Notes: generated by a model from the letters alone, not told the origin. Positions 1-11,851 are shown, numbered from the stretch's first letter. The stretch is DNA of 37,677 nucleotides from an uncultured Caballeronia sp. (GCA_940588625.1 CALNPU010000016.1:1-37677), one strand, 5' to 3'. Translations and numbers: made by a program.

Positions 1-489
1 AGGCCCGATATATAGTACTGCAGCCCATCCTGTCCACCAGAACACACGAAAAACCCTTCGCAAACGGGAAGCGTTCACGTTCATGATATGGCCCGTCAGC
101 TGGTTGTCCCAGTTCGGCGTGTTCGAATCCTCGAAGTCCGTCATGTACGCGTCCGCCCCGGAGTTCAGCGCGTTGATGATCATCTTGCGTTCGACCGGCC
201 CGGTGATTTCAACCCGGCGGCATTCCAGCGCCTTGGGCAACGGTGCGATGGTCCAGTCGGCATTGCGGATGGATTGCGTTTCGCTCAGGAAATCCGGGTG
301 TTCGCCCGCGTCCAGCCGCTTCGTGCGTTCGGCGCGCGCCTTGAGCAAAGTCTGACGACACGGCTCGAATGCGCGATGGAGCGTTGCGACCAATTCAAGC
401 GCCTCAGGCGTCAGGATAGTCTCGTAGCCAGGTTTGATTTCGGCCGTGATGGTCATGCCCTGCGGCACGTGGGTCAGTGTGTTCGCCAT
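1..489 (-). pseudogene. aceB: malate synthase A, 5' part only (truncated)
   Basis: Malate synthase condenses glyoxylate and acetyl-CoA to malate in the glyoxylate shunt. Reading the minus strand from the ATG at 489, the product starts MANTLTHVPQGMTI and runs in frame through about 135 residues of typical N-terminal AceB sequence, including the family hallmark MTDFEDSNTPNWDNQLTGHI. Just after GHI, near position 85, the match stops. The next residues (MNVNASRLRRVFRVFWW and on) do not resemble AceB, which should continue with a segment like NLKDAIRRTI. The catalytic C-terminal two thirds are therefore missing or displaced. A GGAG-type ribosome site (AAGGAGAT) lies about 10 bases upstream of the ATG. 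Known burkholderial order places aceB next to this HAD/LysR/aceA group, which supports the call. The gene also runs off the window edge, so the far side of the junction is unseen. Confidence 0.85.
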
Positions 490-551
490 TTTTCTACATC
501 TCCTTGGTCGGTCAGACGGTTTTGAGTGCTTGGTAAATCGGATGAAACGGG

Positions 552-1334
552 TTAGCCTCCCGGGTTGCGACGCATGCGGTTGGAGAGATCAAATGGCGTG
601 GTGTGCTGGTGCTGTGGACAGCCGGCATCGATGAAAGCAAGCAGATCGGCCATATCACGTCCAGTGCCACGTGGCAGGTCGCCGAGTTGTTCCGCCGGCA
701 TTGACATGCGATTGAGCCAGAAGGTGGTGTAGCCAAACCATGTTGCGCCCGTCACGTCCCAGCCATTCGACATACAAACACGATTTCCAAGGCCGCCACG
801 CCGATAGCTTGCGTCCCGAGTGCCCGTAGGCAGCGGGGGCGGGTTTGTAGGCGCGCACGGCGTCCACTGAGAGGACATGATCGAAGAGACCCGACATGCC
901 GGCGCTTTTCACCACGATGTCCAGCATCTGCGGATTGCCTTTCGACAGGATCGCGAGTTTCAGATCTCCCTGTTTGCGCAGCCGCTTGAGCGCCGCGACG
1001 ATGTCGGGGAACGCCGCGAGGTACGCGTATTCGTCCATCAGGCGCTTTTCCGCGGTCGGGGTCAGGGCACATGTTCCAGCTTCAGGCACGTGGCGGCAAA
1101 GCGCAGCGCATCGAGCACGATCGCCCAGAACGGCTCGTATCGGGCGCCGGCGGGGTCGGAAAGCGTGCGCAATTGCGTGTATTCGATCTGCTTTTGGCGC
1201 CACAGCTGCGAAAGCACATCGCCGTGGCCCGGGAATAGCTCTCGGCGGCCGCCACGACTGAGTGCACGTCGAACAAGCGTGCCGTAGGCATCGAAGATGA
1301 CTGCACGAGGAGGCGAAATTGATGTCTGTGACAT
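552..1334 (-). pseudogene. HAD-superfamily haloacid dehalogenase type II, multiply frameshifted
   Basis: The intact ancestor would be a cytosolic HAD hydrolase of the 2-haloacid dehalogenase type. The start MSQTSISPPRAVIFDAYGTL carries motif I with the nucleophile Asp (FDAYGTL). The reading frame is then lost almost at once and regained. Further pieces occur in different frames: LSQLWRQKQIEYTQLRTLSD (about 1220-1160), a stretch with motif II ILSKGNPQMLDIVV (usually LSNG, here Asn to Lys), motif III YKPAPAAYG near 840, and the C-terminal end NGWDVTGATWFGYTTFWLNR to the TAA at 552. At least three frameshifts are needed to join them, so no functional protein is expected. It lies between aceB and a divergent lysR remnant, as in related genomes. 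The substrate of the ancestor is unknown. Confidence 0.85.
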
Positions 1335-1468
1335 AGCTAGCGCTCCATAAATAGGTCTACGATTATTCTATTAGTGCGTTGAAATGGCTGGAAGATACGT
1401 AGAGGTTACTTGATCTTTGACTTTTTCGCACCTAATCTGGGCGCCCTGTCATTCGAACAAGCGCGCAT

Positions 1469-2297
1469 ATGGCCGCTTCAAGCAAATAGAAACGTTCGTG
1501 GCGGTCGTCGCGAAGGGAAGCCTGTCCGCAGCGGCGCAGGCCGAGGGCGTTGCGCCTGCCGTGATCGGCCGGCCGTTCTCGAAGAACAGCTCGGGGTGAA
1601 GCTGCTTGTGCACACCACGCGCCGGCTGACGCCCACGTTCGAAGGATCAGCATTTGCCAGCGGGTCATTCATGACATGCAAAGCGCCGAGGCGAGCGTAT
1701 CGGCGGGCGGGGTGAAGACAAGCGGGCATTTGCGGGTGTCGGCGCCAGCGGGTGTCGGGCGGCGTCATGTTGCCGCTCTCGTTCCCGTTTTCACCTCGAT
1801 GCACCCGGATGTATCCATCACGCTCGACCTCACGGACCGCGTGGTCGACCTGGTCAACGAAGGGTTCGATTGCGCCGTGCGGCTTGGCGAATTGCCCGAT
1901 TCGTCGCTGGTGTCTGTGCGCGGTACGCCCGTCGACCTCGACGCGCTCGCGCAGCACAACTGCCCCCCGCTTGGGGCGAGCTCGAATCAGCAGCGCGGCT
2001 GGGTGTTCTAGAAGGACGGCAAGATCCTGCAGATGCGCGTATCCGGGACGATGGAATGCTCCGACGGCGCTGTGCTGCACGAGTGGTGTCTCGTGGGATA
2101 CGGGCTCGCATGGCGCTCATGGCGAAGTAGGGGATGACATCGCCCACGGTCGTCTTGTCAGCGTGCTCGAAGCGTTCGCGGCACCGCCTATCGGGATTCA
2201 TGCCGTGTTTCCGCAGCGCCGGCATTTACCGCTGAGAGTGCGGTTGTTTCTCGATCTGCTGAAACATACGTTCAGCGCGCCCGGTTATTGGGGCTGA
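1469..2297 (+). pseudogene. LysR-family transcriptional regulator, decayed
   Basis: LysR-type regulators have an N-terminal winged helix-turn-helix and a periplasmic-binding-like effector domain. The likely old start is the ATG at 1469, but one base seems lost directly after it, because RFKQIETFVAVVAKGSLSAA is in another frame. The HTH continues to AEGVAPAVIGR, then shifts frame near 1580 to LEEQLGVKLLVHTTRRLTPT. The effector domain is readable as TSGHLRVSAPAGVGRRHVAA and ITLDLTDRVVDLVNEGFDCA, followed by a deletion around 1925. GWVF is followed by a TAG codon where relatives should have Gln (QKDGK). The end HAVFPQRRHLPLRVRLFLDL reaches the TGA at 2295-2297. It is divergent from the HAD remnant and is not functional. 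Its targets are unknown. Confidence 0.85.
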
Positions 2298-2360
2298 ATT
2301 ACAGGCCGTTTGCCCTGATTCAGTTACAAAGTGCACGATGGCCACGGTCGAGGAGTCGAC

Positions 2361-2795
2361 CATGTTCAAGCACATTCTGGTTCCGACGGATGGATCGGTT
2401 CTTTCGCAGAAAGCCATTGATGGCGCGATCGAGCTTGCCCAGTCGGTGGGTGCACGGATTACGGCTTATGCCTGCCTGCCGCTCTATCCGTATTCGTCCT
2501 TCGCCGATGTTGCCGTCGAGCTGCCCGGGGATTTTCATGAGCGCGCAGAACAAGACGCGCGGGAGCATCTCGGCGCGGTCGAAAAGGCCGCTGCCGCTGT
2601 AGGTGTTTCCTGCAATTCCGTCACCAGCGTGGAGTCCGCGCCTTATATCGGCATTATCAATATTGCGGAGCGCGACGGCTGCGACGTGATTTTCATGGCA
2701 TCGCAGGGAGAAGGGGTTTAGGCAGTTTGCTGATTGGTAGCGAGACCCAGTGGGTGCTGACTCACACCAAGATTCCGGTGATTGTTTACCGGTAG
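2361..2795 (+). pseudogene. universal stress protein UspA family, frameshifted near the C terminus
   Basis: UspA-type proteins are small cytosolic nucleotide-binding stress proteins. From the ATG at 2361 the product MFKHILVPTDGSVLSQKAID runs in frame for about 117 residues to IFMASQGEGV, where a TAG stops it at 2719-2721. Relatives read MASHGRRGLGSLLIGSETQW here. In another frame the expected end GLGSLLIGSETQWVLTHTKI-PVIVYR is present up to the TAG at 2793-2795. A small indel around 2700-2718 therefore removed the final ATP-binding segment (G-2x-G-9x-G-S/T type). The truncated protein would lack the phosphate-binding loop and is probably inactive. The neighbour aceA is convergent across a shared hairpin terminator. 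Confidence 0.8.
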
Positions 2796-2890
2796 GTTTT
2801 TAGGGTTCCGTGGATGAGTGCGTATACCGTAAAGCAGAATCCGGGAATGCCATTCGGAAACCAACTCTGATGTTGCTAATGTGCAAACAA

Positions 2891-2928
2891 TAAAAAAACA
2901 CGCGGACTTTAGGCCGCGTGCTTTTTTG
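2891..2928. terminator. bidirectional intrinsic terminator between uspA and aceA
   Basis: A perfect 7-bp stem CACGCGG / CCGCGTG (2899-2905 and 2914-2920) closes an 8-base loop. It is followed by six T on the plus strand (2922-2927) and preceded by seven A (2892-2898), which become a T tract on the minus strand. It can therefore end both the plus-strand uspA transcript and the minus-strand aceA transcript. Both flanking genes are now pseudogenes, while the terminator is still intact. Confidence 0.85.
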
Positions 2929-2955
2929 CCAACTTACTCGATACTTTGAAGGGTA

Positions 2956-4281
<1,326 letters not shown>

Positions 4282-4587
4282 GGCGTTTCTTCTTTGATTC
4301 CCTGACTAATGACTAATGGATGGTCGTCCGGTCGAGCAGCTGAAGCCGTCAGTGACGTTTCCGGTTGCTCAACTCTTATATAAGAGTCTAGTGAAGTGGA
4401 AACTGAGTAGAAAGCGCTTTTATGATGTTCCGATAATAATAATTATCTTTATAAATCAATGAATTGAATAAATAACTTCACCTTAAGAAATGTCTTTCTC
4501 CATGCTGGGATGCTCTGATTTGTGCTGTGCACCAACAATTTCGCGGCACAAAAGCGTATTCTACATTGTGAAATACGGGGGGCGGAC
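4282..4587. other. gene-free stretch upstream of dead aceA
   Basis: This AT-richer stretch lies between the aceA start and the terminator of the helicase gene and should hold the old aceA promoter. The only structure I can support is a 16-base palindrome at 4372-4387, listed separately. I see no open reading frame with recognisable similarity and no RNA gene. The part from about 4420 to 4500 is strongly AT-rich compared with its surroundings, as expected for promoter or relaxed non-coding DNA. Confidence 0.5.
4372..4387. promoter_or_regulatory. 16-bp perfect palindrome, candidate operator of aceA
   Basis: ACTCTTATATAAGAGT is its own reverse complement over all 16 bases. It sits 91 bases upstream of the aceA start codon, the right distance for an operator or promoter element of that gene. 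The shape fits a dimeric repressor site. I cannot name the regulator. The gene it would serve is dead, so it may be a relic. Confidence 0.5.
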
Positions 4588-4617
4588 GAAAAAAAACCAA
4601 CGCGCGAAGCATCGGTT
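4588..4617 (-). terminator. intrinsic terminator of the DEAD-box helicase gene
   Basis: Read on the minus strand, AACCGATGC and GCGTTGGTT pair over nine positions with two G-U wobbles around a five-base loop and are followed directly by a T run. It lies about 45 bases beyond the helicase stop codon, which suits its role. Confidence 0.65.
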
Positions 4618-4661
4618 TTTATTTAGGGCCGCGCGAGACGCCGCGCCGCACTATTAGAGAC

Positions 4662-6263
<1,602 letters not shown>

Positions 6264-6733
6264 GTCAATCCTTGAAACGGGGAATAAGGCGTGTGGCGCC
6301 AATCGGCATACCCAAGTCGTCAGATTCAGCGAGCAAATCGAAAAACGGGGGCAGCTCGCAACAATAAAGGCGAGCTTTTCGTTAGAAGCTGTATCAGATT
6401 CGACAGGCCGAGGCAGCTTTGTCGTCAGCCTGATGTATGATCGGCCGAAGCCTAGCAAGGGAGGGGACAGTTTCTAAACTAGATTGGAGCAAAACGCTAC
6501 GAGGCGCCGCGCTGCGTGCGATGAATCGACTAAAACCACCAATTCACCTGGTCACAGTGAAACGCAGTTAAGAGTATAGCGGCAATTGTTGCGCTGCGCC
6601 AGATTTTAAGACAATTTGATTCATCTTACAGTTTGCGTGGGGCTGCGCTTTCTGTGGCTATCCCGCGTGTATCTCGAGAAAGCGCCGGGAAAGCGTGGCG
6701 GGGTACTCGAGCCGCCGCCGGGCCGCCCGGCTT
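6264..6733. other. intergenic region upstream of the helicase, no gene seen
   Basis: The roughly 470 bases between the helicase start and the remnant at 6734 hold no recognisable coding sequence. The part next to the helicase (to about 6480) is probably its leader and promoter. Two copies of CTCGAG flank 6673-6706, but I attach no function to them. The dead neighbour suggests that part of this stretch is eroded sequence. Confidence 0.4.
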
Positions 6734-6876
6734 TTACGCCGACTCACCGCTTTTCAGCAACTCCACTAGCCTGATCGATATATTGCTGCTTTGAGGTTGC
6801 CCGAACGTTCGGGCAATTCCTTGACGTCCGCCTGGGCAAGCGCAAATTGCGCGTCGAGTTCGTTGATTTCGCTCAT
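6734..6876 (-). pseudogene. acyl-CoA-binding protein remnant with internal deletion
   Basis: Acyl-CoA-binding proteins are about 90-residue cytosolic carriers of long-chain acyl-CoA esters. From the ATG at 6876 the product MSEINELDAQFALAQADVKE-LPERSGN matches the usual first helix of bacterial members. The centre is missing: the sequence jumps to a piece reading KQQYI and then, one base out of frame, to LVELLKSGESA and the TAA at 6734, which is the usual C-terminus. About 45 codons carrying the Tyr/Lys acyl-CoA ligand residues of helices 2-3 are deleted. What is left cannot fold as the four-helix bundle. The call rests on both ends matching my memory of the burkholderial protein. Confidence 0.7.
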
Positions 6877-7055
6877 TGGGTCTCCGGACGTGCTGGTTAA
6901 GCAGGTGATCATAGCAAGCCGGCCGCACGCGATTATCGAGGGTTTCTTCCAGAATTTCGTTGCAGAGATGCGCTATCCGGTGCGCGCAGGCGCGGTCTGC
7001 GTCGCGCTCGCAGCCTTACGGTTCACGCGTTACGTCACGCATTACAATAACGGCC

Positions 7056-7925
7056 ATGACACGTACTGTTCTGCTCGCCCTCGATACCTCGACCGAATTT
7101 TGTTCAGTCGCGCTGCTGATTGCTGACCCGGCGGCCACCGCCGTGGCCGCGGCTCATGGAAGCCCCCCTCATTACTCTGCTGGCGAAGTTCGCATCTGGT
7201 TCAGCCATGAATTGACGGGATCGGTCTCCAGCACGCGGCTTTTGCCGGCGATCCGCGAATTATTCTATACAGCCGGTTTGAAGCTCCCGGATTGCTCCGC
7301 GGTAGCGTTCGGCGCCGGGCCGGGATCGTTTACCGGTTTGCGCACGGCTACCGGTGTCGCGCAAGGGCTTGCGTTCGGCTTGAGCGTACCGGTGGTGCCG
7401 GTCAGCACCTTGCTCGCGTGCGCAGAGTTCGCGCGTTTGCACGAACCGTCGGCGACGCGCGTGCTGGCGGCGCTCGACGCCCGCATGAATGAGGCGTACT
7501 GGGCGGATTTCCGCTGGGACACAGCAGCGGGCGAGTGGGGCACGGTGCAGGCGGCATCGCTTGATCTGCCCGAGGCCATTGTCCTGCCCGACGAGTCGTT
7601 CACGCTGGCAGGCAACGCGGCGGCGGCTTTCGGCGAACGGTTGCCCGTGCCGGCTGCCCTGGCATGCCGTATCGACTTCGATGCGCTGCCGCACGCGTTG
7701 CCCGTGGCGCTCGCCGGGTTGCGCGCGCTGCGTGCCGGCCGGACGGTCGCGCCGGATCAGGCCGCGCCGGAGTACGTACGCAACAAGGTCGCACAGACCA
7801 CTGCCGAACGGATGGACGCGCGTGCCGCCAAGGCCGCTGCTGCCACCACTGCGGCGGCGGAAGATCAAGCCAATCACACCGATCCCGCCGTGCCGGTCGT
7901 TCACACAACGGAGCCCCTACGGTGA
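7056..7925 (+). CDS. tsaB: tRNA threonylcarbamoyladenosine biosynthesis protein TsaB
   Basis: TsaB is the non-catalytic partner of TsaD and TsaE in making t6A at position 37 of ANN-decoding tRNAs; it is essential in many bacteria. The 289-residue product begins MTRTVLLALDTSTEFCSVAL, with the ASKHA-fold start, and contains the conserved GAGPGSFTGLRTATGVAQGL segment near residues 90-110. The ATG at 7056 is chosen because it gives the usual N-terminus; the frame extends upstream without similarity. The C-terminus carries an Ala-rich, low-complexity extension (RMDARAAKAAAATTAAAED and on) beyond the usual length. It is the first gene of an overlapping operon: its TGA overlaps the GTG start of rimI. 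No defect is seen. Confidence 0.92.
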   Translation: MTRTVLLALDTSTEFCSVALLIADPAATAVAAAHGSPPHYSAGEVRIWFSHELTGSVSSTRLLPAIRELFYTAGLKLPDCSAVAFGAGPGSFTGLRTATGVAQGLAFGLSVPVVPVSTLLACAEFARLHEPSATRVLAALDARMNEAYWADFRWDTAAGEWGTVQAASLDLPEAIVLPDESFTLAGNAAAAFGERLPVPAALACRIDFDALPHALPVALAGLRALRAGRTVAPDQAAPEYVRNKVAQTTAERMDARAAKAAAATTAAAEDQANHTDPAVPVVHTTEPLR

Positions 7926-8416
7926 GCGGCGTGTTGATGGCGGATCGTTATCTGTCGTCGATGACGGAAGCCGATCTCGATGAGGTCGCCGCCATCGAGA
8001 AGCTCGCTTACGAGTTCCCCTGGACCCGTGGCAATTTCCAGGACTCGCTGCGCAATGGCTATTTCGGCGTGTGCCTGCGCCACGTCACCCGGACACTGCT
8101 GGGTTATTGCGTGCTGATGCCGATCATCGATGAAATGCATCTGCTGAATCTGTGCGTGGCGCCCCAGGCACAACACGCCGGTGCCGGGCTCACGTTGCTG
8201 CGCGAAGCGGTACGGATCTCGCGGCATCAGAAATTCGATGGCGTGCTGCTGGAAGTGCGGCCGTCGAATCCGCGCGCCAGCCAGCTTTACGAGCGCTTTG
8301 GTTTCGCCACCATTGGACGGCGAAAAAACTATTACCCCGCGCGGTACCGGTCGCGCGAGGATGCGCTCGTCATGCGTCTGACGTTTTCAAAGGAGGCCGT
8401 GGATGGCGCTGCATAA
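7922..8416 (+). CDS. rimI: ribosomal protein bS18-alanine N-acetyltransferase
   Basis: RimI is a GNAT-fold enzyme that acetylates the N-terminal alanine of ribosomal protein bS18. The 164-residue product has the usual opening MADRYLSSMTEADLDEVAAI, EFPWTRGNFQDSL, the beta-4 strand with LLNLCVAP, the acetyl-CoA loop region following QAQHAGAG (normally R/Q-x-x-G-x-G/A), EVRPSNPRASQLYERFGF and RKNYYPARYRSREDALVM. I chose the GTG at 7922 because it overlaps the tsaB stop in a GTGA arrangement and has GGAG upstream; the ATG at 7937 is the alternative. It overlaps the next gene by 14 bases, so the operon is translationally coupled. It appears intact. Confidence 0.9.
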   Translation: MSGVLMADRYLSSMTEADLDEVAAIEKLAYEFPWTRGNFQDSLRNGYFGVCLRHVTRTLLGYCVLMPIIDEMHLLNLCVAPQAQHAGAGLTLLREAVRISRHQKFDGVLLEVRPSNPRASQLYERFGFATIGRRKNYYPARYRSREDALVMRLTFSKEAVDGAA

Positions 8417-9386
8417 GTCGATGCTGGAAGAGTTCGGTCTGGGAACGGTCTGGGTGAGGCGAGGGGCGACATCGGCTGATACGTCCGTGTCGGCACCTGA
8501 TCGATCAACGGACTCGACGGCGATTACGCTCTATCAAACCGCCGCCGAGGCGCAGCGTCCGGCTCCGCGTATGCCGGTCGAAGAACAGCACGTGCCGGTG
8601 GGGACAACTGATCCAGTCGACACGCTGACAGCGCTCGACGCCGCTCTTGTCGCCGCACAGACGAACCAGGGCAATGCCAAGCAAACACCGCCTGCAAGGA
8701 TCTCTTCTGTAGAACCGCCTGTTTTCGATGACCTCGCGTGGGTCGACGACGTGCCGCCGCAGCCACTGGTCGCATTGCAAGCTGTTGACGACACCACCGC
8801 CGATATCGCGGCTCTCGACTGGGACACGCTGGCCGCTCGCGTCTCCGTCTGCGAACGGTGCCGTTTGTGCGAGCGGCGCACGAATTCGGTATTCGGCGTC
8901 GGTGACCGGGACGCCGACTGGATGCTGATCGGCGAAGCACCGGGCGAGAACGAGGACAAGCTGGGCGAACCGTTCGTCGGCCAGGCGGGCAAGCTGCTCG
9001 ACAGCATGCTGCACGCGGTAGCGTTATCGCGTGAGGACAACGTGTTCATCGCCAACGTGATCAAGTGCCGGCCGCCCGGCAACCGCAATCCGGAACTCGA
9101 TGAAGTCGCCCGCTGCGAGCCCTATCTAAAGCGGCAGGTCGAACTGGTGAAACCCAAGCTGATTGTTGCGCTTGGACGGTTTGCCGCGCAGAGCCTGCTC
9201 AAGACGGAAGCGAGCATTGCGTCGCTGCGGGGCCGGGTGCATGACCATCAGGGAGTGCCCGTGATCGTCACGTATCACCCGGCCTACTTGCTGCGCAGTC
9301 TTCCTGACAAAGCCAAGGCCTGGGCCGACCTGTGTCTCGCCCAGGCCACCTATCGCAAGTCGGTGAAGGAAGTAGAGGGTCCGTGA
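8403..9386 (+). CDS. family 4-type iron-sulfur uracil-DNA glycosylase
   Basis: This enzyme removes uracil from DNA at the start of base-excision repair. The 327-residue product has a variable N-terminal half (to about residue 140, low similarity, Pro/Ala/Asp-rich) and a C-terminal family-4 UDG domain. Visible motifs are the cluster cysteines CERCRLC around residue 150, the active-site loop GEAPGENEDKLGEPFVGQAG, NVIKCRPPGNRNPELDEVAR with a third cysteine followed by CEPYL, and YHPAYLLR near the end. ATG 8403 lies inside rimI. Its TGA overlaps the GTG of the next gene. The N-terminal extension is common in beta-proteobacterial homologues as far as I recall. It is intact. Confidence 0.9.
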   Translation: MALHKSMLEEFGLGTVWVRRGATSADTSVSAPDRSTDSTAITLYQTAAEAQRPAPRMPVEEQHVPVGTTDPVDTLTALDAALVAAQTNQGNAKQTPPARISSVEPPVFDDLAWVDDVPPQPLVALQAVDDTTADIAALDWDTLAARVSVCERCRLCERRTNSVFGVGDRDADWMLIGEAPGENEDKLGEPFVGQAGKLLDSMLHAVALSREDNVFIANVIKCRPPGNRNPELDEVARCEPYLKRQVELVKPKLIVALGRFAAQSLLKTEASIASLRGRVHDHQGVPVIVTYHPAYLLRSLPDKAKAWADLCLAQATYRKSVKEVEGP

Positions 9387-10341
9387 CGGCCGCGGACGAG
9401 ATCACGCCTTTCCATGATCCCACCGTCCGGGATCTCGCGTGGCTGCTGTTCTCTCCGGACTTGCTGAGTGCGTCGCGCGCGGGCGCGCCGCTCGCGCGTC
9501 CTGCCGCAACGCGGATCGAGCGCGAAAGCATGCTTGCCTGGCTTGCCGCGCTCGATCGAGATTCGTTGGCCCTTCATGCGCAGGTTCACACACCGTCGTT
9601 GACTCGGCTAGGCTTCTACGCCGAAGCGTTGCTCGAATACTTCCTGGCACATGGCCCGCACGCGCGGCTGATCGCGGCGAACGTCCCGTTGCGCACGGCA
9701 GGCCGTACGCTCGGCGAAGTCGATTTCCTGCTGGAGAGCCTGCGTGGCGAGTGGCTGCACTGGGAGCTCGCGGTGAAGTTTTATCTGCACATAGGCGAGG
9801 GTGACGGCGCTGCTACGCTCGCTCATTATGTCGGTCCGAATCTGCAGGATCGCTTCGACCTGAAGCATGCGCGGCTCTTGAATCATCAACTGGGTTTCAT
9901 CGCGCGCACATCACTCGGTTTCGAAGGCCCATGGCGCGCCGAGTTGTTCGTCAAAGGGCGCTTGTTTTTCGCGATGGTGATCGCGGTCTCGCGTCGAATC
10001 TTCCGCTGGAACTAGCCGGAGATCATCTGCGCGGCTGGTGGAAAACAGCGTCGGAGTGGCGCGATTCGAAGGGGGACGGACTGTTCGCTTCGCTGCCGAG
10101 ATTGGGATGGATGGCAGAGCGAACATTATCGGCAGAAGAGGGTGAAGCACTGGTCGAACAGACGGCGGTGTTGTCCGAGCGAGTCGCAACACTGCCGTCG
10201 CCGATCATGGTCGCACGTTACGAACGTTGTGAACGTTACGCTTGCTCCGAGTGCGCGACCGGTGATGTCTGGCGCGAACACTCGCGCGGATTTACCGTGC
10301 CTAATGAGTGGCCGGAGCGCGCCGCTGACTTTTCGGGTTAA
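9383..10341 (+). pseudogene. DUF1853 family protein, frameshifted
   Basis: DUF1853 proteins are about 300 residues long, of unknown biochemical role, and follow the uracil-DNA glycosylase gene in this group. From the GTG at 9383 (TAADEITPFHDPTVRDLAWL) the frame is open for about 210 residues through EVDFLLESLRGEWLHWELAV-KFYLH and FVKGRLFF. It then runs into AMVIAVSRRIFRWN and a stop at 10015. The expected continuation DGDRGLASNLPLELAGDHLR-GWWKTASEW is in a different frame and runs to ERAADFSG and the TAA at 10341. One small indel near 9970-9980 explains the break. Residues look well conserved on both sides, so the lesion is probably recent. Translation by chance frameshifting cannot be excluded but nothing suggests it. 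Confidence 0.75.
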
Positions 10342-10383
10342 GCATGCCTGACCCGGTCGAGTTCGCGCGTAGCAAAGCGACCC

Positions 10384-11190
10384 TCACCACCACCTGAAAA
10401 AATGATGCACCGGGCCAACCCCGTGTCCGACTTCCAGCCGCGTGCTCTGTTCGATTGCGCCGGTCAGATAGAGCTTGGCATCGGCGGTAGCGGTAGCGAG
10501 CAAATCGCGTTGGGGCAGCAGCGCCGCGATCAACGACGACAACGTGCACCCGGTCCCATGCGTGTTCTTCAGCGGCACGCGCGGCCCGCCGAGCCGCAGC
10601 GCAACGCTGTCCTCGATCAGCCAGTCGGGGCTATCGGCGGAACTCAGGTGACCGCCCTTCATCAACACCGCCTGCGCGCCCAATGCTCGCAGCGCTTTGC
10701 CCTGATGCACCATTACGTCTTCATCTTCGGCTGCTGCTACGTTCAGCAATGCAGCAGCTTCCGGCAAGTTTGGCGTGACCAGCGCCGCGAGCGGCAGCAG
10801 TTCATCGCGCAACGCAGCGATTGCGTCCGGGGCGAGCAACGCGTGATTGCTATTGGAAATCATCACTGTATCAAGCACCACATGCACGGGCCGATACCGG
10901 CGCAACGCGGCCGCTACCGCGCGCACGACGTCGGCATTGGCGAGCATGCCGATCTTCACGGCATCGATGCGGATATCGTCGAAAACGGCGTCAAGCTGGG
11001 CAGTAACGAACGACGCGTCGGGCGTATGAATGGCCGTCACGCCACGCGTGTTCTGCGCGGTGAGCGCCGTGATAACGGACAAACCGTAAGCGCCAAGCGC
11101 CGAGAACGCCTTGAGGTCAGCCTGGATGCCCGCGCCGCCTCCGGAGTCGGAACCGGCGATGGTGAGGACGTTGGGGATTGGATGGGTCAT
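10384..11190 (-). CDS. thiD: hydroxymethylpyrimidine/phosphomethylpyrimidine kinase
   Basis: ThiD phosphorylates HMP and HMP-P to HMP-PP, the pyrimidine half of thiamine phosphate. The 268-residue product starts at the ATG at 11190 ([20 protein letters not shown]), eight bases from the thiE stop. It has the substrate loop [17 protein letters not shown], the QNTRGV segment, [19 protein letters not shown] and the ribokinase-type anion-hole motif [12 protein letters not shown]. The length is standard and no frame breaks are seen. It is the third gene of thiM-thiE-thiD and the only intact one. This fits a need for ThiD in de novo synthesis even when thiazole salvage is lost. Confidence 0.93.
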   Translation of the reverse strand: MTHPIPNVLTIAGSDSGGGAGIQADLKAFSALGAYGLSVITALTAQNTRGVTAIHTPDASFVTAQLDAVFDDIRIDAVKIGMLANADVVRAVAAALRRYRPVHVVLDTVMISNSNHALLAPDAIAALRDELLPLAALVTPNLPEAAALLNVAAAEDEDVMVHQGKALRALGAQAVLMKGGHLSSADSPDWLIEDSVALRLGGPRVPLKNTHGTGCTLSSLIAALLPQRDLLATATADAKLYLTGAIEQSTRLEVGHGVGPVHHFFRWW

Positions 11191-11195
11191 GGTCT

Positions 11196-11822
11196 TCAAG
11201 AGGATTCAAGCAATTGTCGCGCGGCGAGATGTGGGTCGGCAGCGGTACAGATCGCCGATACCACCGCGATATCGCCCGGCCCAGCACGTTTGACATCGGC
11301 AGCGTTGTGCAGCTGGATTCCGCCGATAGCCACAGTCGGATGCATGGAGCACAGAGCAGCGAGCCCGTCGATACCGCACGCCGCCGCCGCATCCGGCTTG
11401 GTGGGGGGGTATCGAATACCGGTCCCACGCCGACGTAATTGATCGTGCCGCCCAGCGTATTGGCATGCTCGACCTGCGCGTCATTGGATACCGACAACCC
11501 GATCAGCGCCTGCGTCCCAAGTAACGTCCGTGCGACATCCGGCGGCAAGTCCTTCTGGCCGATCGATATGCACGCCATCGGCACCGGCCGCGAGCGCAAC
11601 ATCCACATGGTCGTTGATAATGAGCGGCACGCCATGCCGGCGTGTCAGCGGCAGCAAGTCGAGCACGAGGTTGAGCCACGCGCGTTTGTGCCATTCAGGC
11701 GCACGCAGTTGCACGATCATGACACCGCCATCGAGTGCGGCCCGCGTCACATCGAGCGCGCGTGAATGGCCGTCGCATTGGACGGGATCGAGGACAAGAT
11801 ACAGCGCGAGATCGAGGTTCAT
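11196..11822 (-). pseudogene. thiE: thiamine-phosphate synthase, two frameshifts
   Basis: ThiE couples HMP-PP with thiazole phosphate to give thiamine phosphate. The start MNLDLALYLVLDPVQCDGHS (ATG at 11822) runs through VQLRAPEW and LIINDHVDVALAAGADGVHI. Near 11562 the frame shifts from HID to the expected GQKDLPPDVARTLLG. That frame runs through GLSVSND and YVGVGPVFDT to a run of seven G (C on the coding strand) at 11403-11409, where a second indel occurs. The rest, PTKPDAAAACGIDGL, AIGGIQLHNAADV and AVVSAIC, is readable in another frame to the TGA at 11196. Catalytic residues are all still encoded but not in one frame. A second ThiE elsewhere (thiOSGE type) is usual in this group and could cover the function. 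Confidence 0.88.
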
Positions 11823-11851
11823 CCGGGCTTCATCACGCGCTGGCCGCGACG

